A stretch of 64,000 nucleotides of DNA from Marinomonas sp. THO17 (GCF_040436405.1 NZ_AP031575.1:3027501-3091500), one strand, 5' to 3'. Numbered from the stretch's first letter, positions 44,239-54,400 are shown. The notes: a model not told the origin generated them from the letters alone. Numbers and translations are program-made.

Positions 44239-45237
44239 TTATTTTGCTGCACGAATAGTGGCAACAATATCGGTCATATTATGTTCTTTAGCCCATTCAT
44301 TCTGAATGGTAACCGCTTTTTCTATGAAAGGTGTGCGATTCAAACTATTGACCACAGCACCATCATTAATGGCTTGCTGTTTATAGTTCGATTCTTCATT
44401 ATAAAGCGCTTGTCTTTCAGCTTGCGTTGCTGCTTTTACCGCCTTTTCGAACTCAACACGCTGCTCATCCGTAAAGTTTTCCCAAACTGAATTTCTTACT
44501 AATAGTAAACGCGTTGTGTAGTCATGACCGGTTTCTGAAATGAACTTACCATTATCGGTTTTATGATGTTCCATAGGGATAAAATAAGGGTAAGCATTTT
44601 CGGCAGCATCAACTACATTACTAGATAATGCTTGATATAACTCAGCCCAAGCAACGGATGTTGGCACTGCGCCAATGTCTTGCCAATACTGCGAGACTAC
44701 TCCTGATGTTTGGGTGCGGATTTTCAAGCCCTCGAGATCGGCAAACGAATTGACGGCTTGCTTGCCATACCAATGTCTTACCCCAGCCGTCCAATAAGCG
44801 GCAACACGATATTTTTCACCTGATTTCTGATGGATGATATTAGCCATCTTAGTACCAACTTCTCCGTCAACTACCTTTTCCCAGTGCTGATAGTTATCGA
44901 ATAGGTATAAGAGAGAGAATAGGTCCACTTCATCAATTCCCGAAGATGTCATGAAGCCAGGTGATACCAACACCATATCAGCACCGCCAAGAACCAATTT
45001 TTCAACCAGCTCATTTTCATTAGTGCCTATCGTGCCCGCATGAACCTCGACATCAAAAAGCCCGGATTGGTCGGCAACTTCTTTGAGTTTTAGCATGCCT
45101 ATTTGATAAGGGTTTGAGATGTTCGTTTGGTTGTGAGCCGCCACGAGTTTAATGACATCGGATTGTGATGAATCATCACTGCAGCCAGCAAGCATCATAG
45201 CGGCAGCAGTAGTAAGCAAGGTAATGAACTTTTTCAT
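44239..45237 (-). CDS. dctP: TRAP transporter solute-binding protein, apparently a lipoprotein
   Basis: 332 residues, DctP family (VKLVAAHNQTNISNPYQIGMLKLKEVADQ-type start, GLKIRTQTSGVVSQYWQDIGAVPTSVAWAELYQALSSNVVDAAENAYPYF). The invariant Arg of the carboxylate site is in LKIRTQ. The signal is of lipoprotein type: LAGC with Cys19, so it is probably anchored to a membrane, whereas most proteobacterial TRAP binding proteins are free in the periplasm. GGAG is 6 nt before the ATG. First gene of the operon, with the operator about 60 bp upstream. Solute likely a sugar acid. Confidence 0.9.
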   Translation of the reverse strand: MKKFITLLTTAAAMMLAGCSDDSSQSDVIKLVAAHNQTNISNPYQIGMLKLKEVADQSGLFDVEVHAGTIGTNENELVEKLVLGGADMVLVSPGFMTSSGIDEVDLFSLLYLFDNYQHWEKVVDGEVGTKMANIIHQKSGEKYRVAAYWTAGVRHWYGKQAVNSFADLEGLKIRTQTSGVVSQYWQDIGAVPTSVAWAELYQALSSNVVDAAENAYPYFIPMEHHKTDNGKFISETGHDYTTRLLLVRNSVWENFTDEQRVEFEKAVKAATQAERQALYNEESNYKQQAINDGAVVNSLNRTPFIEKAVTIQNEWAKEHNMTDIVATIRAAK

Positions 45238-45297
45238 GTGTTACTCCATTGAGACTTTTTTATGATTATTTGGGGCACTCTCGGTAAATGAATATAA

Positions 45298-45313
45298 ATG
45301 GAACCGGTTCCAT
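45298..45313. promoter_or_regulatory. Perfect palindromic operator of the LacI/PtxS type
   Basis: ATGGAACCGGTTCCAT, a perfect 16-bp palindrome with central CCGG, between the LacI-family gene and dctP. Pseudomonas PtxS binds TGAAACCGGTTTCA; the inner 14 bases here, TGGAACCGGTTCCA, differ at one position per arm. It lies about 61 bp upstream of dctP and 44 bp downstream of the regulator gene. Expected to repress dctPQM-kinase-dehydrogenase until the sugar acid is present. Confidence 0.82.
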
Positions 45314-45356
45314 ATGCAATCCTAGTGATGTTGCTTTGCACTTCCAGACGGTTGTT

Positions 45357-46367
45357 TTAGGTGGATTCTCGAATAATGAGTTCAGCGTTAAGAGTTAAGT
45401 ATAGTGGTGCTTCTTGATTGCCTTGAATGCGACTTAACAAGCGCTCGCAGGCGGTTTTGCCTATGATTTTGGAAGGTTGGCGCATAACTGTGATACCGCC
45501 TTCAAAAAGTTGCGCCCACTCGGGATCATCAATGCCAATTAAACCAATGTCACGGCGAATTTGTAGATTAAGAGCCTTTAGGGCTTTTGCAGTGCTCATC
45601 ATGGCCACGCCGTTGGTGGTGAAGATGGCTTTCTTTTGTTGGGGGAATGCTGTCATGAATGTGGTGATGGTTTGTGCGATGGAATCAACACACATTTTAT
45701 CCGTTTCAAATACTTGATATTGGAGTCTGGTGTTTTGTTTACAGAATTCACTGATGGCGTCCACGCGTGCTTGTCTTGGCTCAACTTCCAATGATTCTGT
45801 AATCACCAACAGAGCATCATAAGATTCCCTGACGAGATGCTGGCAAGCCTGAGTAACGGCTTGGTGATTATCTAATCCCACGGAATCATAACCAAGAGAA
45901 GTATTGATTCTGTCTACCAGTACCAAAGGACAACTTAGCTTCTGAAAATGGCTGACTTGTTTCGGTGTCATGCCTGCTGTGTTCACAATTAGGCCATCGA
46001 CACGATGCGCCTCTAGTAAAGTTAAATATTGTGTCTGTAGGTCCTGTTGATTATTCGTATTACACACCATCAACATATAACCCTGTTGACGACAGACATC
46101 TTCAATGCCCTGTAACACATCAATGGAATAGGGGTTAGTTACATCTGCTAATAACAGACCAATCAGTTTGGATTGTCCTGCTTTTAGCATCCGTGCAGAG
46201 TGATTGGGGCGGTAGTCCAACAGCTTGATAGCAGAGGCGATTTTATCAATCATTTGCTCAGATAATTTATTCTGTTCGCCATTTAAATATCGCGACACAC
46301 TGGTTTTGCCAACATTCGCCTGTTTGGCTACATCTGAGATGGTGGCGAAGCCTTTTTTCTTTTGCAA
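45357..46367 (-). CDS. LacI-family repressor, PtxS-like
   Basis: 336 residues. Helix-turn-helix ATISDVAKQANVGKTSVSRYLNG (about 7-29) and hinge; effector domain GLLLADVTNPYSIDVLQGIEDVCRQQGYMLMVCNTN. The sequence follows the PtxS/GntR group: LDYRPNHSARMLKAGQSKLIGLLLADV, VDGLIVNT, VLVDRI, VGLDNHQAV. PtxS of Pseudomonas represses the kgu operon and responds to 2-ketogluconate. TTG start (46367) with a weak site; no ATG nearby. It precedes the TRAP operon in the same direction, with the operator in between. Confidence 0.88.
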   Translation of the reverse strand: MQKKKGFATISDVAKQANVGKTSVSRYLNGEQNKLSEQMIDKIASAIKLLDYRPNHSARMLKAGQSKLIGLLLADVTNPYSIDVLQGIEDVCRQQGYMLMVCNTNNQQDLQTQYLTLLEAHRVDGLIVNTAGMTPKQVSHFQKLSCPLVLVDRINTSLGYDSVGLDNHQAVTQACQHLVRESYDALLVITESLEVEPRQARVDAISEFCKQNTRLQYQVFETDKMCVDSIAQTITTFMTAFPQQKKAIFTTNGVAMMSTAKALKALNLQIRRDIGLIGIDDPEWAQLFEGGITVMRQPSKIIGKTACERLLSRIQGNQEAPLYLTLNAELIIREST

Positions 46368-46475
46368 AATGGTTCTCGATCACTGTGAATGAGGGTATTT
46401 ACTCTAATGTATGCTGGGTGTTTTAGGCAATTTTTCTATGCGGATGGTATGAGAGGGTAAATTGAAAAGAGGCAT

Positions 46476-46511
46476 AAAAATGCCCTGAACAATGACCTGT
46501 TCAGGGCATTT
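46476..46511 (-). terminator. Terminator of the siderophore operon
   Basis: TGCCCTGAACA, 6-nt loop, TGTTCAGGGCA, with ATTTTTA following on the minus strand: a perfect 11-bp stem. It is within the 376-bp gap 46368-46743, which has no gene and otherwise holds the repeat described next. Confidence 0.82.
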
Positions 46512-46531
46512 GCTGGTTTAGCCTTATTGTT

Positions 46532-46640
46532 AAGGAAGGTACGAACAAGTCCACTGACTACGGCAACCTGCTCCTGCGTTGCTCTAACCCCCTACATCCA
46601 TGTAGGTCTCCTTCGGGTCTTTCAGAGAAACGCCCTCTCT
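46532..46640. repeat. Dispersed intergenic repeat with inner palindrome
   Basis: Begins AAGGAAGGTACGAACAAGTC, and contains the palindrome CCTACATCCATGTAGG (46591-46606) followed by CTCCTTCGGGTC. The first 25 bases are shared with 37168-37195. Sequences with an inner CTACATCCATGTAG recur between genes in several marine gammaproteobacteria by my recollection; whether it is a REP-like or a mobile element cannot be told from two copies. Confidence 0.55.
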
Positions 46641-46743
46641 GTGTTAAGAGTGATTGAAAGGTATTAACATTCCTGCTCACTCTTGCCTTGATAGGCCATT
46701 TCTCTGATAAGACTGATGTCCAGAAGACTTATTCGCATCTTCC

Positions 46744-48045
46744 TTAAGCGCTTAATGCCTCTTTTGGCTTGGCAGATTTACGATCAAGCAGAGCATCAAC
46801 GATTTCTTTTGAGCGAACCGCTAATACTGAAAGTAGTGTGTCACTCAAACCATGAGAAGATTCACAACAACCTTGTAAGAAGACATTGACATGGCATTGC
46901 TTGGTCATAGGAATTCGATAGCTGCGCTCAACAGGTGACACTGCCATAAAAGGCTGTATCTTACTCAGCATTTGGTTAAAACCATCATAGCGATAACCCG
47001 TGGCGAGAATCACGGCGTCATAATCTTGCCAGTTTTGTTGATTATTGATTCGATCATTTAAGCGAATGGACACCTTATTGTCTTTATTGACAGTTTCTTG
47101 AATATCGTGACAACGTAAGTATTTATGCTGTCCTTTCCCAGTGACTCTTTGTAAGTAGAGTCTTTCATAAATGGCGTGCAACTCTTCTGTGTCGACCACC
47201 GAATAATTGGTGCCACTGAAATGATTGAGAATGGATTGTCGTTCAGACTCTTTGCAAGAATAAATGTGATCAGTGAACTCAGGGTTAAAGATTTCGTTAA
47301 CAAAGTGGCTGTCGTCAGCAGGGTGTAAGGCAAAGCGACGATTAATCATATGAACTTCACCTTGTTCAAATTGATTACACAGATCAACAAAAATTTCTGC
47401 GGCACTTTGTCCTGCCCCAACCACGGCTAACTTGGCGTCACTGGGCAGGGTACGGAGGTGAGTGTCACGCCACATTTTATAACCTGAAGAATGCAATACA
47501 TTGGCATGTTCAAGGCCCTTAAACTGTTCTGGAAGTTTTGCTGCGCCTCCCATCCCAAGAATAAGGTTTTTTGCTACTCTGACGGTTTTTTCACCGTATT
47601 GATTGGTCGCCGTCACTCTCACTTTGGCGACCTCTCCATTGTCATCTTCTATGGGCTGAATATCGATGACTTTTTGTTCGTAATGCACAAGGTCACTAAA
47701 GTGTTGCGCCACCCAAGTAAGATAGTCATTAAACTCTAAGCGAGAAGGGTGTTGGCTGCCTAGATTGATAAAAGCATTGAGTCTGTTATGAGCATGTAGA
47801 TAATTTACAAAGGTGTAAGGGCTCATTGGGTTACGTAGCGTCACCAAATCTTTGAGACATGAGATTTGCATACGCGTGCCATCCAATAGCATGCCGCCAT
47901 GCCATTCAAAATGGGGTTTTTGTTCTAAGAAACAATAACTCAACTGACTTTTCTGAGCTTGTTCCTCAAGTGCGATGGCGATAGACAGGTTAGCAGGTCC
48001 TAGACCAATACCAAGCACGTCATATTCCTTAATTTCGTTTGTCAT
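46744..48045 (-). CDS. L-ornithine N5-oxygenase (PvdA/SidA family)
   Basis: 433 residues from ATG 48045 (GAGGTG 5 nt upstream; the longer frame upstream is not conserved). FAD motif YDVLGIGLGPANLSIAIALE at the start, NADPH motif AVVGAGQSAAEIFVDL, and the substrate-side sequences MQISCLKDLVTLRNPMSPYTFVNYL, FVNEIFNPEFTD and NYSVVDTEEL, ending GLSDTLLSVLAVR. This is close to Pseudomonas PvdA, which hydroxylates the side-chain nitrogen of ornithine as the first step to hydroxamate siderophores. It is the last gene of the siderophore operon, 110 nt after the acetyltransferase, which would acylate the product. Confidence 0.92.
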   Translation of the reverse strand: MTNEIKEYDVLGIGLGPANLSIAIALEEQAQKSQLSYCFLEQKPHFEWHGGMLLDGTRMQISCLKDLVTLRNPMSPYTFVNYLHAHNRLNAFINLGSQHPSRLEFNDYLTWVAQHFSDLVHYEQKVIDIQPIEDDNGEVAKVRVTATNQYGEKTVRVAKNLILGMGGAAKLPEQFKGLEHANVLHSSGYKMWRDTHLRTLPSDAKLAVVGAGQSAAEIFVDLCNQFEQGEVHMINRRFALHPADDSHFVNEIFNPEFTDHIYSCKESERQSILNHFSGTNYSVVDTEELHAIYERLYLQRVTGKGQHKYLRCHDIQETVNKDNKVSIRLNDRINNQQNWQDYDAVILATGYRYDGFNQMLSKIQPFMAVSPVERSYRIPMTKQCHVNVFLQGCCESSHGLSDTLLSVLAVRSKEIVDALLDRKSAKPKEALSA

Positions 48046-48155
48046 ATTCACCTCATGTTCGTATTTACGTTGGCTCGCTATAAAATGGACTGTTTGCTTA
48101 ATGAGGTTGAGAACCAGTTTGCTAAGATGAGCAGATGGATCTCCTCCCAATACAC

Positions 48156-49127
48156 CTAAAAACAATCCGTGAAGAAAGTGTCTCTCAACTGGTACATTAA
48201 GGCTGAACGCTTATGGGGAAAGTCGAACTCTTTTAGTTTGGCAAACCCGTATTTTTGTAAATAAGCGATCATCTTATGGTTATCCGCTCTTGGCTCGCTG
48301 ACGATCTTTGCTGTCCTTGGATCATTTAAGTAAAGGTAATGGCACACGGAAGGTAACCAAGCTGCCACCTTGTGTGCGCCACGATGTTTTTCTTCGCCGA
48401 CTAGCATGTGAATGCCACGATCATAGTCGCCAACCGGATAATAAGGCGCGATGCGATCTTCTTTGGCCCAATAGGCTTCTATGTAGGCAAATGGCTCATC
48501 GTCTAAACAGACAATCAATAATTGATTTTTCGGATTGGCCGTCTGTTCCAGCAGATACGCTTTATGTTCTGCTAAACTGCCTTTTTGGTCCCAAAAGGCC
48601 GCCACACGCTCGCTGTTTTGCCATTGGTTAAACAAGGCTAAATGGGATTCGACATCCAAACCTAACAAGCGAAGGGTTTGTTTTAGTTCAGGAATATAGC
48701 GACGGTATAGTTCACCTTGTTGCGCTGCTGGGCGCATGGGGTGATATCCCGCCTGAGTTAATATCTGTTTGTGGGGGAAAGTGGGTCTTGGTTGTAGTAA
48801 CCAAGGCTCTGAGCATTGCATAACCGCCTCACGCCATAGTATGGCTTGCCCAGATTCAAGGTGATGAATGAGAGACTGAACGCCAACAAGGGATTCCTCT
48901 GTGACTTGAATAGAGCGAAGCTCAGGACAAGTTTCAAATAACAGTGCGAATCCTTGCAGCTGCTCATCCTTGGCAAGCGAACAAACCTCTAACACAGCTT
49001 GACCTTGCCCTTCTGGTCGCACACTAAGGCGACCAGAAGACAGGCTCACTTCCTGTCTGCCTGAGGTAATAGACACACACGGCTCGATGGGCCGTGTGTG
49101 TCTCAGCCTTTGCTGCTTACCAGTCAT
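48156..49127 (-). CDS. Siderophore N-acetyltransferase (IucB/RhbD type)
   Basis: 323 residues. The carboxy-terminal domain (about 155-310) is the siderophore-type GNAT fold: RYIPELKQTLRLLGLDVESHLALFNQWQNSERVAAFWDQKG, PFAYIEAYWAKEDRIAPYY, DRGIHMLVGEEKHRGAHKVAAWL, and DPRTAKIVSEPRADNHKMIAYLQKYGF. It would transfer acetyl from acetyl-CoA to N5-hydroxyornithine, making the hydroxamate. The amino-terminal 150 residues are less conserved, as in other family members. Overlaps the TonB receptor gene by 11 nt, so tightly coupled to it. Confidence 0.88.
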   Translation of the reverse strand: MTGKQQRLRHTRPIEPCVSITSGRQEVSLSSGRLSVRPEGQGQAVLEVCSLAKDEQLQGFALLFETCPELRSIQVTEESLVGVQSLIHHLESGQAILWREAVMQCSEPWLLQPRPTFPHKQILTQAGYHPMRPAAQQGELYRRYIPELKQTLRLLGLDVESHLALFNQWQNSERVAAFWDQKGSLAEHKAYLLEQTANPKNQLLIVCLDDEPFAYIEAYWAKEDRIAPYYPVGDYDRGIHMLVGEEKHRGAHKVAAWLPSVCHYLYLNDPRTAKIVSEPRADNHKMIAYLQKYGFAKLKEFDFPHKRSALMYQLRDTFFTDCF

Positions 49128-51336
49128 AGCTCACGCTCGCAATGATGTTGCGGCTGTCGCCGTAATAGCAAGAATTAGTATCATCAGTGCTGCTAACGGT
49201 AAATGAATTACAAGTTGCAATATATTCTTTGTCAAACAGGTTTTTCACCACTACTTGGAATTTATAGTCATTCCATTGGTAATTCGCCATGGCATCAAAT
49301 AAGGTGTAAGAGGGAACCTTGATGGTTTCTTTATTATCTCCATAAGAATCACCTATGTAGCGGACGCCAGCACCGACTTTTAGGCCATCTAAAATGCCGT
49401 CCATAAAGCGGTAGTTGCCCCATACAGACGCCAGTTGGTCAGCAATTTGTTGTGGGGTTTTACCTACTTTCGAGCTATCATCATCTTCTGTGACTTCAGA
49501 ATCGACAAAACTCAATGTACCCACCAGAGTAAAGGCTTGGTTAAGGTTGGCCACAGCTTCAAACTCGATGCCGCGGTTACGTACTTCGCCTATTTGCTGA
49601 AAGCTTGACGTGCCACTGGTACCACTGGTGAGATTTTCCTTGGTGACCTGGTAAGCAGCGACACCAAATTGACCGTCAAAGTTTTGTGGTTTGAATTTTA
49701 CTCCAACTTCGTAACTGTCGGCCCGTTCTGGATCGGCCGGATCATTGTTTTCATAGAATGAATTGATCGGCGTGAAGGACTGGGCAAAATTAGCATAGGT
49801 CACAACCCCATTACCTAGATCGTAGGAAGCGCCCACACTGGAGGTCCAAGCGTCAATGTCCACATCCGCTTTTGTTTCCGTATCAATATTATGGGTTTTA
49901 TTGCTGACATCGTCATAACGTAAGCCAGCTAACAAGGTCAGTTGCTCTGTTAATTCGGCTTTATCCTGAACATAAAAACCCAACTGACGATTTTTGGTTT
50001 TGGTGGTTTCCAAGTCGTCGTCTGTTAATAATGCGAAGGTGCTGGAGTTGAGTAAAAAGAGGTTATTGCTGTAGGTAGGGTTATAAATATTGAAAGGAAG
50101 GTTAGCAGTGCCAGTTCCACCCGCCGCTACGAGAGGGTCTCTTGCATAGTCTTTGTTTTTGATGTTCAAGCTTTGGTAATCAATACCAGTCAATAAGGTG
50201 TGTTGTATTGACCCTGTAGTAAAGTCGAAAATGAAGCGGTTATCTATGTTAAAGGAATCTGAATCACCATCTGCTGTAGAAGCGGCCCTTACGATAGTGT
50301 CTCTGTCTGAATCTAGGCCGAAATCACTGGCATAGCCAACGAAATACATCTGGCGTAAATTGATGTCCATGTGACTAAAGCGCGCTGACTGTTGGAATTT
50401 CATATCTTCATTGAAAATGTGTTCCAACTCATAGCCTACCGAGGTTTGTTCCCGTTGGAAGGTTTCCCAGTCAGGGTTACCCAGTGCCGTATCGTAATCG
50501 ATAGTACCATTTGTATTAGATGTTAAGGTTCCCTCTGTAGGTAAAAATTGAACATAAGGATCGGAATCGTCTTTCTGATAGCTGGCTAAAATGGTTAAGT
50601 TAGTCTTGTCGCTGATTTGCCAAGCCAAGGAAGGTGCCAATAAGGTACGTTCAGCTTCCACGCCATCCACCTTAGTGCCGTTCTCACGGGTGAGGGCCAC
50701 CATGCGGAACGCCATCTTATCGTTGAGCACCTTGTTTACGTCTAGGTTGATTTCTTTGCGGTCGTAGGAGCCAACGGAACCCGTCACAGAGCCAAAGTCT
50801 TCATCCAATTGGGCTCGTTTACTGATCACATTGATAACACCACCAGGTGGTGTTTGGCCGTTTAGGGTTGACGCAGGGCCACGTAAAATCTCGATGCGTT
50901 CTAGCATGAAGGGATCGATTTGCCAGCTATAGAAGCCAGACGAATAAAGGCGTGTGCCATCTTGATACAAGCCATTATTGGCTTGGGCAAAGCCACGCAC
51001 CACAAACCAATCTTGTTTATTGTCTTCACCGTAGAAATTGGTTTGGATGCTGGGAGTATATTGCAAGGCATCAGAAATACTGATGGGCGCGCGATCGTCC
51101 ATTTGTTCTTGGGTTACCACGGAGACGGCGCGGGGGATTTTAACGATTTCTTCATCCGATTTGGTTGCGGTTTGCGCCACATCACTGACATAGGAAAAGT
51201 TATTTGCAGTGGAGCTTTGTTCTTCGGTATCACCTTCAACCACAATGGTGCCAATGTCTTCAGCATAGCCCACCATGCTAAAGAGTGAAAGCGTTACTGC
51301 TAGTGAAACAGGGGTTAAGCGGAACAATGAATTCAT
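49117..51336 (-). CDS. TonB-dependent ferric siderophore receptor
   Basis: 739 residues. Signal peptide about 1-25 (GYA/ED), TonB-box region DIGTIVVEGD, plug domain (about 65-170: IPRAVSVVTQEQM, RGFAQANNGLYQDGTRLY, ERIEILRGPASTLNGQTPPGGVINVISK), then a beta barrel ending in NIIASVSYDW with the aromatic last residue. There is no amino-terminal signalling domain, so it does not act through an anti-sigma factor. It belongs to the FhuA/FpvA-like group for hydroxamates. Two Fur boxes lie just upstream. It is followed by the acetyltransferase and ornithine oxygenase genes. Confidence 0.94.
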   Translation of the reverse strand: MNSLFRLTPVSLAVTLSLFSMVGYAEDIGTIVVEGDTEEQSSTANNFSYVSDVAQTATKSDEEIVKIPRAVSVVTQEQMDDRAPISISDALQYTPSIQTNFYGEDNKQDWFVVRGFAQANNGLYQDGTRLYSSGFYSWQIDPFMLERIEILRGPASTLNGQTPPGGVINVISKRAQLDEDFGSVTGSVGSYDRKEINLDVNKVLNDKMAFRMVALTRENGTKVDGVEAERTLLAPSLAWQISDKTNLTILASYQKDDSDPYVQFLPTEGTLTSNTNGTIDYDTALGNPDWETFQREQTSVGYELEHIFNEDMKFQQSARFSHMDINLRQMYFVGYASDFGLDSDRDTIVRAASTADGDSDSFNIDNRFIFDFTTGSIQHTLLTGIDYQSLNIKNKDYARDPLVAAGGTGTANLPFNIYNPTYSNNLFLLNSSTFALLTDDDLETTKTKNRQLGFYVQDKAELTEQLTLLAGLRYDDVSNKTHNIDTETKADVDIDAWTSSVGASYDLGNGVVTYANFAQSFTPINSFYENNDPADPERADSYEVGVKFKPQNFDGQFGVAAYQVTKENLTSGTSGTSSFQQIGEVRNRGIEFEAVANLNQAFTLVGTLSFVDSEVTEDDDSSKVGKTPQQIADQLASVWGNYRFMDGILDGLKVGAGVRYIGDSYGDNKETIKVPSYTLFDAMANYQWNDYKFQVVVKNLFDKEYIATCNSFTVSSTDDTNSCYYGDSRNIIASVSYDW

Positions 51337-51363
51337 TTACAACATCCTTAAGTTATTTTTGAT

Positions 51364-51382
51364 TATGAGAATCATTAGCATT
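51364..51382 (-). promoter_or_regulatory. Fur box, proximal
   Basis: GATTATGAGAATCATTAGC matches the 19-base Fur consensus GATAATGATAATCATTATC at 16 positions. It lies 28 bp before the receptor ATG, within the probable promoter. Confidence 0.75.
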
Positions 51383-51430
51383 AATCGCCGGTATTTTAAT
51401 CATAATAACTGTAAAAATAAAAGCCATTTT

Positions 51431-51445
51431 GATAATCATTATCAT
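51431..51445 (-). promoter_or_regulatory. Fur box, distal
   Basis: TGATAATCATTATCA is a perfect 7-1-7 inverted repeat, the core of the Fur site. With the proximal box it predicts tight iron repression of receptor, acetyltransferase and oxygenase. Confidence 0.85.
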
Positions 51446-51482
51446 TTATTTGTTTTATGTCTCTCATGTTATTTATCTTTTC

Positions 51483-54400
51483 TTATGATGACGTTTTTAC
51501 TAGGGTGTTAGCACAGAGTAAGTTGCTTAAATCTGTAATGACTTTGGCGTGCTGAACAATGCCTAAATGGTCCGTTTCATAGTTTTGGCTGGTGACTAAG
51601 GTATTAATCTTGCTCAGCTCCGTCATCAACCAGTTTGCTCTGTCCTTGGGTTGACCAGCCCAAAAAGAATGTAAATGAGATTGTATTTTGGGTAATTGAT
51701 AGCCTGCGCAAAGGGCGCGCATATGTTGTTCAACTGCCCAGCTATAAAGCAATTGTCGAGCGTTATCCGCATCCGGTTTGGCAAAGTGGTTAGCTTTCAA
51801 CCAAGTATCAAAAAAGTCCGGCCATTGCTGAGGCGAACGCTGGTCAAAGCCAATTAAACAAGACTCAGCCTGTTGCTGTGATAATGTGCCGAGCAATAAT
51901 TCCAGATGCATGATGAGCTTTTGCTTAGCCTGATCAGATTGCCATTGGTCTTCGGCAATTTCAGTACCGGGTACATAACAATCCAACAGGCCGATAAACT
52001 CAATTTCCTCTCCTGCCTGTTCCAGTCGCGCGGCAATTTCCTGACATAATGCGCCTCCCAGAGACCAGCCGACAAGAGTATAAGGGCCTGTTGGCTGTAT
52101 TGTTTTGATGCTGGCTAAATACACGTCTGCCATGTGAGAAAAGGAGGTATCAAATTGATTGGTATAGACGAAACTTTGTGACTGTATACCATAAACGGCA
52201 CGTTGACCTTCTAATGCCGAAGCTAGTTTCTGATAGCCCACTACGCGCCCCGTTACCGGGTGAAGACAGAAAATCGGCCGCTGATGGCTGTTGTTGAGTT
52301 TTTCAATTAAATTGCCATCGCCTTTGATAGTCTTGCGGGACAAGCTGTTGCCTTCTTCTAGGCTTAAGTGTTGACTGAGCTGATCTCGCCATTGCTCAGC
52401 AAAGTCTTTAACCTGGCTTTCAGTGAAGTGCGAGGTGGCAAATTCCCAGCTGGCGGTTAACCTTCCAGAGACCACTTGAGCGTTAATCACTAAGGGGGTC
52501 AACATGGTATTGAGTTCACTTTGAGCAGGTCCGCCACTGTCAATAGGTTGGCACCAATGGGCAAAATCTTGATCGGCATATTGCCCCAAATAGTTAAAGG
52601 TCAAGAGGGCGTTCACGTTAGGCGGATTCGGTGCTAAATACCTGACCCCAAAACTGATGCCACCATCTTCTCGTAGACGTTTCAATTCTTCTTCTATGCT
52701 TGAGGCATCTTGCCCCGCTTGAATCATGACAGGGTATAAGCTGGTCATCCAACCCACCAGTCGACTTAAATCCAGATCACCAAATACCGATTCTTCTCGG
52801 CCATGGCCTTCTAAATACAAAGTGAGTCCTTGCTCATTTGAGCACAGAGAGGAGACGGGTAACGCGGCCAACAAGCTGCTGGTAATGTCACGACGAGAAG
52901 TCAGTAAAGCCGCAGTTTGCTGCTCATTCAAATGCATGCTGACGCTTTTTTTGTCTCGATAAAGGGCAGGTTGAACCTCTGGATGAAGGTGATGAGACGC
53001 TTCTATCAGGCTTTGCCAGTGGGCTTGTTTTTGTTGGCAATAGTTAGACGTCCGCCATTCATTTAGCTGTTCGATGGCCATGTCCAAGCTGGCATAATTG
53101 GGTGGCAGCGATAGGGGTTGCCCTGAGGTGGCTTGTTGGTATGTCGTCCACAGGTCGTCCAATAACACTCGCCAGGCAACACCGTCTACCGCCAAATGAT
53201 GAATGACCAATATAAGTCGTTGTGTTTGGTCTGGCATGGCCACTAAACCAGCTTGCAGTAATCTGCCTTGTCGTATGTCCAAACTGGTTTGTAGGCGCAG
53301 CGCAAACTCATCGAATTCGACTTCATCTTGTACTTGAGTTTGCCACAGTAGATGGTTGGGTGTGTCCTGATAGCTTTGTTGCCAATGACCTGTATGATCT
53401 GAAAATGCCAATCTTAGGCTGGGGTGATGTTCGACGAGGGCATTCAGCGCCGCTGCTAAGGCGTGGTAATCCATGGTTTGCTTTAGGGCCACACAAAGAT
53501 GCTGATTCCAGTGGTTTGGTTCGGCAAAATCTTGCGCCATAAAGTGTGCTTGAATAGGCATTAGATCAAAGGGGGCTTGTGGTAAAGGTCTTTCTTTTGC
53601 CGCTTGAACCCGTTTTAAATCATGGGCAAGATCCCTCAGTATGGGTTTATTAAAAATGGTTTTGGGGGTGATGCTAAAACCGGTTAATTTGAGTTTACTG
53701 ACCAATTGTAGGCAAAGAATAGAGTCGCCACCTAGGGCAAAAAAGTGATCGTGACGACCCACTTTTTCGCTACCTAAAAGGGCTTGCCAAATTTCAGCAA
53801 GCAGGGTTTCTTGTGGGGTATTGGGCGCTTCATAAGTGTGTGTGGATATCACTGGCGCAGGCGCAGGCAGGGCTTTTCGGTCAATCTTACCTGCCGGTGT
53901 AAGGGGCAGTTGTGACAAGGTGATTAATTGCGTCGGTACCATGTATTCTGGTACTTGCTCTGCCAGTTGTGCCAGTATGGATGAATGCTCAAACGTAAGC
54001 CTTTGCTGACTATGTAGATAGCCGATTAATTGGTCTTGTTTGCCTTGCTGATACACACAGACCAAGCAGGTTTCTGCGCCAGACACCTGTTGTAGACGGT
54101 TCTCTATCTCACCCAGCTCAATTCTAAAACCACGAATTTTTACTTGTTGGTCAATGCGCCCTAAGTATTCCATGATGCCATTGTCATTCCAGCGCACTAG
54201 GTCACCCGTGCGATACATGCGCTCACCATTTTGTTGAAAAGGGTCGGGTAGAAAACGTTCGCTGGTTTGTTGCGCTTGGTATAAGTAGCCGCGTGCCAGT
54301 CCAGCCTCATCGCCAATATAGAGTTCACCTTGTGCGCCAACTGGGACAGGATTTAATTCGTCATCTAATACATACAAACGACGCGAACCCACCGCTTCAC

